A stretch of 64,000 nt of DNA from Margaritispora aquatica (lineage: Eukaryota; Ascomycota; Leotiomycetes; Helotiales; Discinellaceae), in assembly GCA_007644065.1 (NCBI GenBank), contig VJWN01000029.1:1-64000 (forward strand), in the 5' to 3' direction. Under the pieces are notes generated by a model. It was not told where the DNA came from, did no database searches, and was given only the letters and a program-made list of their open reading frames with translations. The translations under genes and the position numbers were made by a program. Shown piece by piece: positions 47,130 to 56,965 of this stretch (position 1 is its first letter; each line of letters starts with the position of its first letter).

Positions 47130-48704
47130 TCATTTCTTCTTGCCGCTGATGCTGACGTCCAACTTGCCAACCGCCCATGTGGCAACAAACAAACTCATGA
47201 AGCTCGCGAAGATGATCAATGGCTTGCGGAAGATAGCAATGAATGGATAATCGTATGTGACGATCAATTCACGGTCTCGCATATCATCAACAATGTTGAT
47301 GGCCTTGAGCGTGAGTGCTGTGCGTCCGATGGTGTCCATGAAGGTCTTGTGGAAGGAGATTTCGGAGGTAACGAGGGGGACGGTGGTGCTGAACTTCACG
47401 TTCCTGTCATTTGTTAGTCAAGTCGTTTGAGAATCTGTGATCAACTTACTCGGCTCCCTCTGGAAGAATAACACGGAGTTCGATATGCTCGTACTCAATT
47501 CCCTCGGCCTGCTTTGGTCCCTCCAAGAAAGGCACGTTCAAAACATAAGTATGACCATTGTTCAACTTGCGCAAGAACTTCTTGAGATCTGCGTCCCATC
47601 CAACACGGAATGGGTAGTTCCAGCCACCGAAAATTGGGTATCTTGGCTTGATTTCGAGATTGGCTTCACGCTTGTTGCTCCTGAATCGCGAAGTGGAAAC
47701 ATTTCCAATGACATCGGTGAAATATGGGGTCAAGCTGCCAACCTTCAATGGGAACTTGAGCTCCTTGATCGCAGTGCTTGGGGGGTTATAGTATGATTGC
47801 GATGCATATTTGACGCGGTCGAAGTTTGAGGAAAGATTCGCGGCACGGTTGTGCAGAGTGTATCGCTCCTCGAAGGCAACATTTCCTCCCCAATGGCTGA
47901 CTTCCACATCTCTCTCCAGGAGGGAAACGTGGATCAATGGCTTCGTGAACTCGTAACGGACTTTGACTGGCTCAACAGCACCTGCTGGGACATCTGCGTA
48001 TGGTCCGTATAGGAACTTAGTGCCCTGCTTTTGTGGTGACTCTGGACCTCCCTTTGCGGCTGCCAACTTGGTGTACTCTGGGACATTTGATCCTGGGAAC
48101 TTGACCTCCGTCTTTTGGTTCAATGTGACATATGCCGATTGGGAGTAAGCTGAGAAAGTGTACACAACGTATTGGTTGTCTTGTTGCGCAATTTGCTTGG
48201 GCAGTGGATGTAAGGCTGACAGGTAGGAATAGATGATGCCCAGTGTCAATTGTGCCTTTGGAGCCAGTGGAGTTGGCAGTCGTATGCGATAGAATTGTGT
48301 ATCACTATTGATCATTAGTTGGAGAGTTCAAAGAAGACATGCTTCAAGTACCTCTCTGGATCGAATTCCACTGCCGAAACCTCGAACGGTGGTCCTTCTA
48401 TGTTTTTCTTGTCCTTGACCTCGAAGCCTCCAATTGTGGACATCTGCTGAGATGTGAATGGCATATAGTATTCATCCTGGGGCGAGCTGGCCACATTCTT
48501 AATCACTACATTGATCATCTCTCGTGGAGAGCTCTTCTCCAAATTGATCAAATGTACCAAGTTGACATTCTCAAAGTTTTGTGCTGGCTTGAAATTCGAG
48601 GGTAGGATTTGCGTGGATGTAAGTGGTTTGGTCAGGTTGCTCTTTGCACATAGAGCTGTCGAGGCCAAGGAGAGGAAAGCTGTCGAAAGCGTGGAGACCC
48701 TCAT
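47130..48704 (-). CDS. OST1: OST1, oligosaccharyltransferase subunit (ribophorin I)
   Basis: Essential subunit of the ER oligosaccharyltransferase, which transfers the lipid-linked glycan to Asn-x-Ser/Thr of nascent proteins. Three exons (introns 48305-48351 and 47404-47449) give 493 residues, the usual fungal length. The start at 48704 gives a clear signal peptide, MRVSTLSTAFLSLASTALCA; the frame is open further upstream but without a better start. Ribophorin I segments include NFENVNLVHLINLEKSSPRE, YRIRLPTPLAP, FLYGPYADVPAG, SHWGGNVAFEERYTLHNRAA, PRYPIFGGWNYPFRVGW and EGIEYEHIELRVILPEGAE. A C-terminal membrane segment follows (PLIIFASFMSLFVATWAVG) and a lysine-rich tail ending SGKKK on the cytosolic side. 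It diverges from hexokinase. Confidence 0.95.
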
Positions 48705-49336
48705 GTTGAAAGGAATCAGCCCAGCCGAAGGAATGAAAGGATATAATATAATATCAACCTTCCTCAGAGATGGCGACGAAGACCTCTCTCTTTCGCAGGG
48801 ATTCAATTGCAATTCGTGGAGTGGATGGTCGTATACGTATGGAATTCGTACACACTTCTCTCGATATCTCGAGATCTTTAGCTTTGGTGTTGTCTGTCCT
48901 CTGTCCTCTGTCCTCTCGGTCCACGTATCAACCAATCCGACGCGACTCCCCCATATAGAAATGCAGGGGTTGGCTCGGCAGAACTCTGGAGCTTTCCACC
49001 GTTTCCCGTGACTGCTGACTAAGATAGAGTGGGTACCTTAGCTTAGCTCAGCTATCTAGCCTTAAAGGTAGGTAGCTTACCTTAGCTTGAACCACCCCAC
49101 CTCGCAAGTTATGACATAGCGGCGCTTGACGGAGATCCTCAAAAATCTCTCTCTTAAGAAACTTAAACTTGTTTATATTCTTTTTTAAACTACTGCCTCT
49201 TTTCCTTTCAGATTCAAAGCTTCAACTTTGCTCAATTCATTCTTCTGGATATACATTCACCATTGAACTTCACGGAGCTCCATTTCATCCAAATACAACC
49301 CTTTCTCGACCCCTCATTCCCACATAACTCGTCAAT
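48705..49336. promoter_or_regulatory. Divergent promoter region, OST1 and hexokinase
   Basis: A 632-bp gap with a cluster of TACCTTAGCTTAG / GGTAGGTAGC motifs at about 49033-49090, partly inverted relative to each other. Both promoters should lie here; the hexokinase leader upstream of 49337 is pyrimidine-rich. Confidence 0.55.
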
Positions 49337-51572
49337 ATGGTTGGATTAGGTCCCAGACGACCACCTTCTCGCAAGGGTAAGTGAATTCTTATGTTTGGTG
49401 TGTCTTGCTCCCGATTCACTTGGAGCCGAGTGAATTTCGCCTTCATTGGGAAGTTGAAGGGTTACACCAAATGGGCTGGTCGTGTGTCAGTTCCAGCCTT
49501 GGAAACAAGCTGCTCTCAACTCTTCCCATTTGTTTTGATATCAACCACCAAAATCAAACAACACATCCAACATATACAACGCAAACGTTCACCAATCTTG
49601 CAGCAAGATGCTTCATCCATTACAGCAACAGTTCATGGCGAAGAAAGGTCAACATCCCCTCCTCATGCTACTTGGCTCTACAGATATCTCGACAAGCGAT
49701 GAGATCTGGCGCGAATCTTGGGCAAACCTGAAGTTCAGAATTTGCGAGAAAGGCCTCTCCTCCTCTTCAAAAATCCCTCATCTCTCAAACTCTGCATTTT
49801 CGACCATCAAGAGATGGCAAAAAAGCAAGTTCATCCTCATGGATATCACGTGTCCATTGTCAAGTGTCCAGTGTCTGGGCTTCTACCTCTCCATACAGTT
49901 CACATTCACATTTGCGATTTCCCTATTTACAGATATCCGCTTATCTCACTTTAGGGGAAATCATGCTGACATGACATCCAGGTTCTATGGCCGATGTGCC
50001 AAAGGATCTTTTGCAACAGATCAAGGAGCTCGAAAGACAATTCACGGTGCCCAAGGAAAAGCTAAAGGAGATCACGGAACACTTTGTGGGCGAACTTACA
50101 AAAGGTGGGACTCTCTCCATCTCTCGCTGAAATAAATGCTAAAATTATGCAGGTCTCAGTGTTGAGGGTGGTAGCATCGTAAGCGAGTCGTCAGCCCCTG
50201 AGAGTCGTCTATTTGCTTACCCCTGCGTTTTTTGATAGCCCATGAATCCAACATGGTGTATGGCTTTTCCCACTGGTGAAGAGCAAGGCACTTTCTTGGC
50301 TCTGGATATGGGTGGAACCAACTTGCGTGTTTGTGAGATCATCTTGACTGAGGCCAAGTCGGAGTTCGATATCATTCAATCCAAGTACCGCATGCCAGAG
50401 GAGTTGAAGTCTGGTACCAAGGACGAGCTCTGGGAGTACATTGCGGATTGTCTCCAACAGTTCATCGAGCACCACCACCACGGCGAAAACTTGACCAAGT
50501 TGAACTTGGGATTCACATTTTCATACCCAGCTACGCAAGATTACATAGACCACGGTGTCCTTCAACGCTGGACCAAGGGTTTTGATATTGATGGGGTTGA
50601 GGGCGAAAATGTTGTTCCTATGTTCGAGGCAGCCATTGCTAAGCGAGTAAGTACAGCCCTTCTTGAAGTCGTGCACACATTAACAACAATCAGGGCGTGC
50701 CAATCAAACTTACAGCTTTGATCAACGACACAACTGGCACTCTCATCGCCTCTGCCTACACTGACACCAAGATGAAAATCGGATGCATCTTCGGCACTGG
50801 TTGCAATGCAGCATACATGGAAACTTGTGGTCAAATTCCCAAACTTGCTCACCTCAATCTCCCACCATCCACACCAATGGCCATCAACTGCGAGTGGGGT
50901 GCCTTTGACAACGAGCACAAGGTCCTTCCACGCACTCCATACGATATCATCATTGACAAGGATTCTCCACGTCCTGGCCAACAAGCATTCGAAAAGATGA
51001 TCGCAGGTCTGTACCTGGGTGAACTTTTCCGCCTGGTACTTGTCGATCTCCACGACAATAAGGAAATCCACATCTTCGAAGGCCAAAATATCGACGCTCT
51101 CCGCAAAGCTTACACACTTGACTCCTCCTTCCTATCCATGATTGAAGAAGATCCATTCGAGAACTTGTCCGAGACAGGTGATCTCTTCGCCAACAAGCTC
51201 TCCATCGCCACCACCGCTCCCGAACTCGAGCTGATCCGCCGTCTCGCCGAGCTGATCGGAACCCGCGCAGCCCGTCTCTCCGCTTGCGGTGTCGCAGCCA
51301 TCGCTACCAAAGCCGGCTTTGAGACCTGCCACGTCGGTGCTGACGGCTCTGTCTTCAACAAGTACCCTCACTTCAAGGCTCGTGGTGCTGTTGCGCTGCG
51401 TGAGATCCTGGATTGGCCCGCCAAGAAGAGCGCGAAGGAGGAGGATCCCATTGAGATTCTACCGGCTGAAGATGGAAGTGGTGTTGGTGCTGCGTTGATT
51501 GCGGCGTTGACCCTGAAGCGGGTGTCTGAGGGGAACATGGCGGGTATCTTGCATCCCGAGAACTTTAAGTAA
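49337..51572 (+). CDS. Hexokinase
   Basis: Phosphorylates glucose (and fructose) at C6, the entry step of glycolysis. Five exons are inferred (introns 49377-49981, 50105-50152, 50179-50238 and 50647-50693), giving 491 residues, the normal fungal hexokinase length. The first exon codes only MVGLGPRRPPSRK; a 605-nt first intron follows, much longer than the others. The protein then reads SMADVPKDLLQQIKELERQF. Phosphate-1 motif LALDMGGTNLRV; sugar-binding LGFTFSYPATQ and NDTTGTLIASAYTD; phosphate-2 IGCIFGTGCNAAY; glucose-binding CEWGAFDNE; C-terminal ADGSVFNKYPHFK and DGSGVGAALIAAL. All active-site elements are present. HXK versus glucokinase type is not settled, but the sequence is closer to the HxkA type. 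It shares its promoter gap with OST1. Confidence 0.94.
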
Positions 51573-52114
51573 GCGATAACTGCCTTGCTGGGCTGAGTGG
51601 TGCATGGTCACGTATTTTCTCGCTAGGCTTTGTAGATGGATGAATATCGATGGCATTGGGGAGGGAATAGCGCGAGTTTCTTGTGGAATAGAGAATCATG
51701 GTGGTTTGCTTGGTTGCAGCTTGGACAGGAGGTTGCTGGTGGGGGGGTTTTTTCGCTACTCTGCCTCGCCTCGCCTCGCTTCGCCTCTTTGAACATAGTA
51801 GATTCCCACGATCTTTTGGCACTGCACTGCTCGGTGAATAGACGAATGAATGAAAGATGAACGAGGTCATTTATGAAGATGAAGCGACCTGCTGCTTGCC
51901 CTTTTCTTGGTTTATAGTCATCATTTTCTAAAGTATGCTCTGTGCAACTTCGCTTATCTTTTAGACGCCACCTCGACGCAGCTAGGGTATCATACACACA
52001 CACTCATCATCCTATAAATGACTCCCAATCTCCATCTATCCATTTTTCACATATCTCCCACATCTCTCTCTCTCTCTCTCCCTCTCCCTCCTTCCCAGTA
52101 GCAGTAGAACCCAC
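51573..52114. other. Gap between convergent genes
   Basis: 3' ends of hexokinase and RMT2. A CT microsatellite lies at 52063-52080 and short CCTCG repeats near 51764-51786. No gene seen. Confidence 0.5.
52063..52080. repeat. (TC)n microsatellite
   Basis: Pure TC run followed by imperfect CTCCCTC pyrimidine tract, just beyond the RMT2 stop codon. Confidence 0.85.
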
Positions 52115-53563
52115 TCAACCCAAAAACCTTATAACAGGCAACCGATACTCATCCAACACCCAATACCTCCTCCTCACCCCCTCCCACTCACCCTTCCCCT
52201 CCTCCCCAATCTCCCCAACCTTCACCACTTCCCACTCAACCTCCAGCCCGGCCTCCTCCAAATCAACCTCCACAACCTTCGTATAGACATCATAACAGAC
52301 CCTCCGATCAGCGCCCAAGCCGTTGAAAAACCCAAACCGACCCCCCTCGTCCAGCAAGCCGGGGATGAATTCGCTGAAGAAGAATTTCAGCTGCGTGTAT
52401 GACTCTCCGAATGTGTCGAAGTAGATGGCGTCGTAGGTTTCGCCGGCTTGGAGCACCTCCAGCAGCACGTCTTGCCATTTCCCCGCGAACACGTGGTACC
52501 GTGGGATGATGGAGGGAGAGGGAGGTGATGAGGATGAAGGGGCAGGCGCGCTGGCTTCCCATGCGGTGCCGAAGTTGAATGGGGAGTTGGGCTCGGCGAT
52601 CTTGGCGAGGACGCCGGGGTGCGCTTCGATTATGTGGTGGACGGATGGGCGTGGAGTCAGGGATGCGAACATGCTGTCGATGATTCCCATTCCGAAGCCG
52701 ATGTTGAGGATTCGGGGGCCGGGTGGCGTTGCGTTAGTTGGTGGTGAGGTGGTGTTGGGGTCGGTGGGTGCAGGCGAGAGAGAGGGGAGTAACAGGTCCA
52801 CGGATCGTCGCATGATTTCCGTTTCCCAGGACATCATTACGCCGTTTGCGTCTGCGTCCAGGAGAGCATTGGAGGTGAATGTTAGGTCTGAAGCGAGGTA
52901 GTCTGCTGAGTTGACGTCTTTTTTCGGCTTGGGGTCTGTGTCTGTACTTTCTCCTGCATCGGTTTTATCTCCTTCTTCTGCCGCGACTGTCTCGCCATTC
53001 GTATCCATCGCCTCTCCTTCCGTAACAACAACTGCGCCATCTTCAAGGATTTCCATCTCATCCTCATCCTCACTATCCTCATCCCCAAGCTCTTCATACC
53101 CTCCCATCAGCCCCAACAGCACCTCCGCCCTCACCCCGGCATCAACACACATCTCATACAACTCCTTCTGGCCCAGCCTCCACGCCAGACAACCGGGCGT
53201 CTCATCATTGGCGTCGAGATCATTCCAAATGGCTCCGCCGAGGAAGAGTTCACGGAGGGTGTCCTTGGCTTTCTCAATGTCTACCACTTCATCCTCTTCC
53301 TCTTCCCCTTCCTTTCCCTTTTCTCCTTCCTTGCTCTCTACAGCAGATGTTGGTTGTGCAGTGTCGGAGGATGCGGCTGGGCCACACGCTGCAATGGCAG
53401 CGTGCAGAGGCGTAAATCCTGTCTCGGGATCTTGCACGGATGCGTTGCCTGGGATGCGGAGGAGGGGTTTGAGGGCTGCGATGTCGTGGTTGGAGGCGTG
53501 GAGGATGATGGTTTGTGTGTTGATATCGATGGTGGTGTCGGTTAAAAAGGCGGGGTCGTCCAT
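52115..53563 (-). CDS. RMT2: RMT2, protein arginine N-methyltransferase 2
   Basis: Rmt2 methylates the delta (internal) nitrogen of arginine, in yeast on ribosomal protein L12. Single exon of 482 residues; I chose the ATG at 53563 (MDDPAFLTDTTIDINTQ), as upstream codons do not match the family. The N-terminal third is ankyrin-like (ETGFTPLHAAIAACGP, then ELFLGGAIWNDLDANDETPG). It is followed by an acidic linker rich in Asp/Glu. The methyltransferase domain includes YLASDLTFTSNALLDADANG, the SAM-binding ILNIGFGMGIIDSMF, the acidic HHIIEAHPGVL, then YHVFAGKWQDVL and YDAIYFDTFGESY. The final VRRRYWVLDEYRLPVIRFL is typical. Extra low-complexity insertions (a Ser/Pro run near SAPAPSSSSPPSPS) lengthen it relative to yeast Rmt2 of about 410 residues. 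Confidence 0.93.
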   Translation of the reverse strand: MDDPAFLTDTTIDINTQTIILHASNHDIAALKPLLRIPGNASVQDPETGFTPLHAAIAACGPAASSDTAQPTSAVESKEGEKGKEGEEEEDEVVDIEKAKDTLRELFLGGAIWNDLDANDETPGCLAWRLGQKELYEMCVDAGVRAEVLLGLMGGYEELGDEDSEDEDEMEILEDGAVVVTEGEAMDTNGETVAAEEGDKTDAGESTDTDPKPKKDVNSADYLASDLTFTSNALLDADANGVMMSWETEIMRRSVDLLLPSLSPAPTDPNTTSPPTNATPPGPRILNIGFGMGIIDSMFASLTPRPSVHHIIEAHPGVLAKIAEPNSPFNFGTAWEASAPAPSSSSPPSPSIIPRYHVFAGKWQDVLLEVLQAGETYDAIYFDTFGESYTQLKFFFSEFIPGLLDEGGRFGFFNGLGADRRVCYDVYTKVVEVDLEEAGLEVEWEVVKVGEIGEEGKGEWEGVRRRYWVLDEYRLPVIRFLG

Positions 53564-54338
53564 GTTGGAGAGGGTAATTGATATAAGAGTGGAACAATAA
53601 AGGAGAATACTTGTCTGTGTAAGAAATTGAGGATATACTTTTTTTTTTGGCGGGGTTGATGTGCCCGCGGCAGAATTAAAAGCGGTGAGAGGACTTGGAT
53701 TTTTGAACTTCTCGCATATGGAATTGGACGTCACGACGACCACCTCACCCATTCAACCATTCAACCATCACATCCTTTTTCACAAACCTTCAGATATCTC
53801 CAAAGCACTTCACGTCACTTATCAGAATAACAAGTTTTTCTTCTTATCTCCTCATTGATCTCAGGCCCCAATTGACGACAAGTGTTGTGTGTTTTAACTT
53901 TGGCTGCTTCTCGGGTCTGCGATGAAACAACGTCTTTTGCGCGCGCGTAAGTGTGACAGCCGCATCTCTGCACATATTTGGCTTTGAGATGCGGCTTTTG
54001 TCTTTCCAAAGAGAAGTCTGACTAGAATGGAGACGATGAATGTCATTCAGACGAATCATACACGCGGTGGAGATATCAACAAGCGCTGGACGCGACCTTT
54101 TCCAACACCAACACTAACACCAGGTCTCAGCTCCCGAGGGGGCGAATTCTTGCTGTCGGTAGTTTTGGGCTGGGACTAGAAGCCATGATGGTTGTATATG
54201 AGATGACTGCTGTGGCTGGTTATTGTTTTATTGGATTGTGTTGTGTTGCGTTGTGTTGATTCTTGGTCTCTGGTCTTTTCTCACCCCCTTGGTATAATGA
54301 TATTGATGCCATAATTCTCCTTCACGTTGCTGAGCATC
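53564..54338. other. Divergent promoter region, RMT2 and the 800-residue membrane protein
   Basis: No gene supported. A nine-base T run sits at about 53639-53648, upstream of the RMT2 start. The far side must contain the promoter of the plus-strand gene. Confidence 0.45.
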
Positions 54339-56891
54339 ATGGCGGAAGTACATTCATTTAATAGAGATTTGCTACGTGCTACCGAGTCCTCGGAATATCA
54401 CTCTCGTTCGGGATCGTCATGTTCTACCATCTCTTATATCCCAGAAGGAGAGAGCGTGTCGTTACACAAGGAATATCGCGTCGTTGAACAGCCTAGATCT
54501 CGTGTACGAAGCTGTATATTCCACATCAAACCCGTTGCTAACATTTCAAGTCATTCTGGAAAAGCCTGGGATCATTATACAGCGTGATACTCATCGGTAG
54601 CACATTCGGTCTCATTGCTGCAATCGGTTTCATCTCATTCCTTTGGTTTGCGGATGACAGTAATCTCACTTGGAGATTTATAGCCTCAATGGATTATATC
54701 ACAAAAGCTGTGGCAATCTCCTCGCTTCTGCTTAGAACTTCGATTGCGATGCAAGCTGGTATAGCGACGTCTATGCTTGCTGCTATTGCCCTGGAATGCT
54801 CACATGTGCTTTTATCCCAATTGGCCTCTGTCTCTACTATCAGGAATACCAATTCTGGTCCCTACAGTCTGGCTTGGTTGTTCTTTGCGCCATCGAGTTT
54901 AAAAGCTCGCGGGTTTAGAGGCTTGATTTTATCTGCAATCATTGCGGTGTTAGCAGTCACCACATTCCTAAGCCAATTCACATCCACAGTGTTGTTGTCA
55001 GATGTCAGCTCGGGTTTGGTATCTGGGTATGTTGCTTCTCCACTTCAGGCATTCGGCGCGTTACTAATATCACATAGATTTCCTGTACTGACAAAATTCC
55101 CGACGAGTCTGCTTAACGGCTTTGCGCGAGAATTCCTGTCCGCTTCTACAAATGCCGTATGGCTTAGAAGACCGACAGTATTTGCATCATTTGCAGAGGA
55201 GTTTCCAAATCCATCTTCAGGCCCAGGCTATGAAGATACTGGAAGTGCCTTGCGTGCTTTCCTCCCTGTTGCAGCTCAAAACGATCGAATTCTCATGAAG
55301 AACTACAACGGTCTTGCAACAGTCGTAGATACACGCACTGTTTGCTTTACACCACAGCTAAGCGAGATAGATCTTCGTATTCGTGGTGACTACCTCGAGA
55401 TGTTCGGCAATGTTTCTATACCGCAAGATGTGATCCAAGCATATAATAACTCCACAGGAAACTACCCACGTCTAGTTGATTACAGCTCCCAGCCTAAAGG
55501 TCGAATCATTTCTCCCAACGGAACGTCATTCGTCTGCCAAGCTGATCCAGATGCCTTTATGACATTATGCCAGCTACGACCAAGAGTCACCGGGAGCTTT
55601 ATGGTTGGTCAACTCCAGAAGATACCCAACTCGAACTCGACATGGTCGTTAGGATACGAAAATGGAAACCAATATCTCGTGATTAAAACGGATGTCACAG
55701 GATACATTCGGAACATCACGAAAATGTCCGCTTATGTTAATTATACACATAGCCCATGGCTCCATACCTCTTTTGCTCCTAAGTTCGATGGTCCAGGAAC
55801 TCCACGAATAGACCTCGATATCTCCCTCTGCTACAATTCCCTCTCGGGCGCCGACGTTCCCATCATCGCCAGTACTGACCAAACACGCAGCGAAGCTGCA
55901 CCAGCAGTTAACAATGGCCACCACAATTTCGCCAGCGTCGTCTCACAACTCGGTCTCAATCCCAGCACTCGTGAAGTCAAAACCCTTAATCCTAACTCTC
56001 GAGGCCTCCTTTACTTGGCGTTTCCATCCTCTACCCAACCAAATGGAAACAAAACCACCTTCTCCACAAATAGCGACTACATCGTCAACTCGATCCAACA
56101 AGCCGTTGCGGTATCGCCTTTTGTAACGTCCTCCGTTGGCGCCGTTTCCATCCAATTCTCACCCGATGCCTCGATAGGCTTGGTCGCCAACGCGGATTTC
56201 ATGACTTTCTTTAACGACACACAGACAGCAGGCGGGTCGCTTTCGTTCGCTATGCAGAGTCTCCTGACGTTATTGGTGGGCTCGGCGTATTATGACCAGT
56301 TGCCCAATTTTAATAATAATACTATGGTGCAGAGGACGGACTTCGTGCAAGCTCAGATCCCTGGAGGTGAGGCTGGAGGATATCTGGGGACTAAGGCAGG
56401 GTGGAAGCGTGGATTTGGTGCTGTGATTGGGTTGACCGCTGTGCATGTCTTGGTGATGAGTGGAATCGTGATTTGGTTCCGAATGTGTAAGTTTCGTTCT
56501 ATTTCATCTCTCTTGTCTCGCCTTGCATATCTCTTTCACTCCACTTCACTCCACAAACGATATCATATTAAAACGACTAACGAATGCAGGCACACATATC
56601 TCCCATCTCAACAACGCATGGCAAACCATTGCGCAGATACATGACCCCCTCACAGAGAAGTACATCGCGCACGCATATCTAGCCTCAGATGCAGAAATCA
56701 CAAGGCAGATGAGAAGCGATGGGAGAGGGGATCTCGTTGTTGGGGTTGGACTTATGGGCAGTGGAAGCAGCACCGAGATCAAGGGCTTGGGGATTAACAG
56801 AAGCGGGAGGAAGAGTAGGAGGAGTTTTGAAGTTGTGGATGAGGGACACACGAGGTCAAGGTTTGGATCGGATGTTAGTTTGAATTTCTGA
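54339..56891 (+). CDS. Large fungal membrane protein with glycosylated ectodomain, unknown family
   Basis: Three exons (introns 54504-54550 and 56487-56589) give 800 residues. The first exon (MAEVHSFNRDLLRATE...) is a short cytosolic head. Its join to SFWKSLGSLYSVILIG uses donor GTACGA and acceptor TTTCAAG with a GCTAAC branch site, and keeps phase. Hydrophobic segments: VILIGSTFGLIAAIGFISFL (about residues 67-86), AVAISSLLLRTSIAMQAG, AIIAVLAVTTFLSQF and, near residue 690, AVIGLTAVHVLVMSGIVIWF. Between the third and fourth lie about 500 residues with many N-x-S/T sites (for example FGNVSIP, NNSTGNY, SPNGTSF, FNNNTMV), so this part probably faces outside. A cytosolic tail of about 100 residues follows. 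The layout resembles large fungal plasma-membrane proteins of unknown function; I do not recognise a named family. Confidence 0.75.
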
Positions 56892-56965
56892 GGTATTGGA
56901 ATTTCTAATCTATTCATCTATTACCCACCCACCCACCGCCTACCTACCTACCTACCTGCACCAGC

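Noticed and set aside
52506..53600. Plus-strand frames opposite RMT2
   Set aside because: Composition mirrors the acidic and low-complexity parts of RMT2; no independent evidence.
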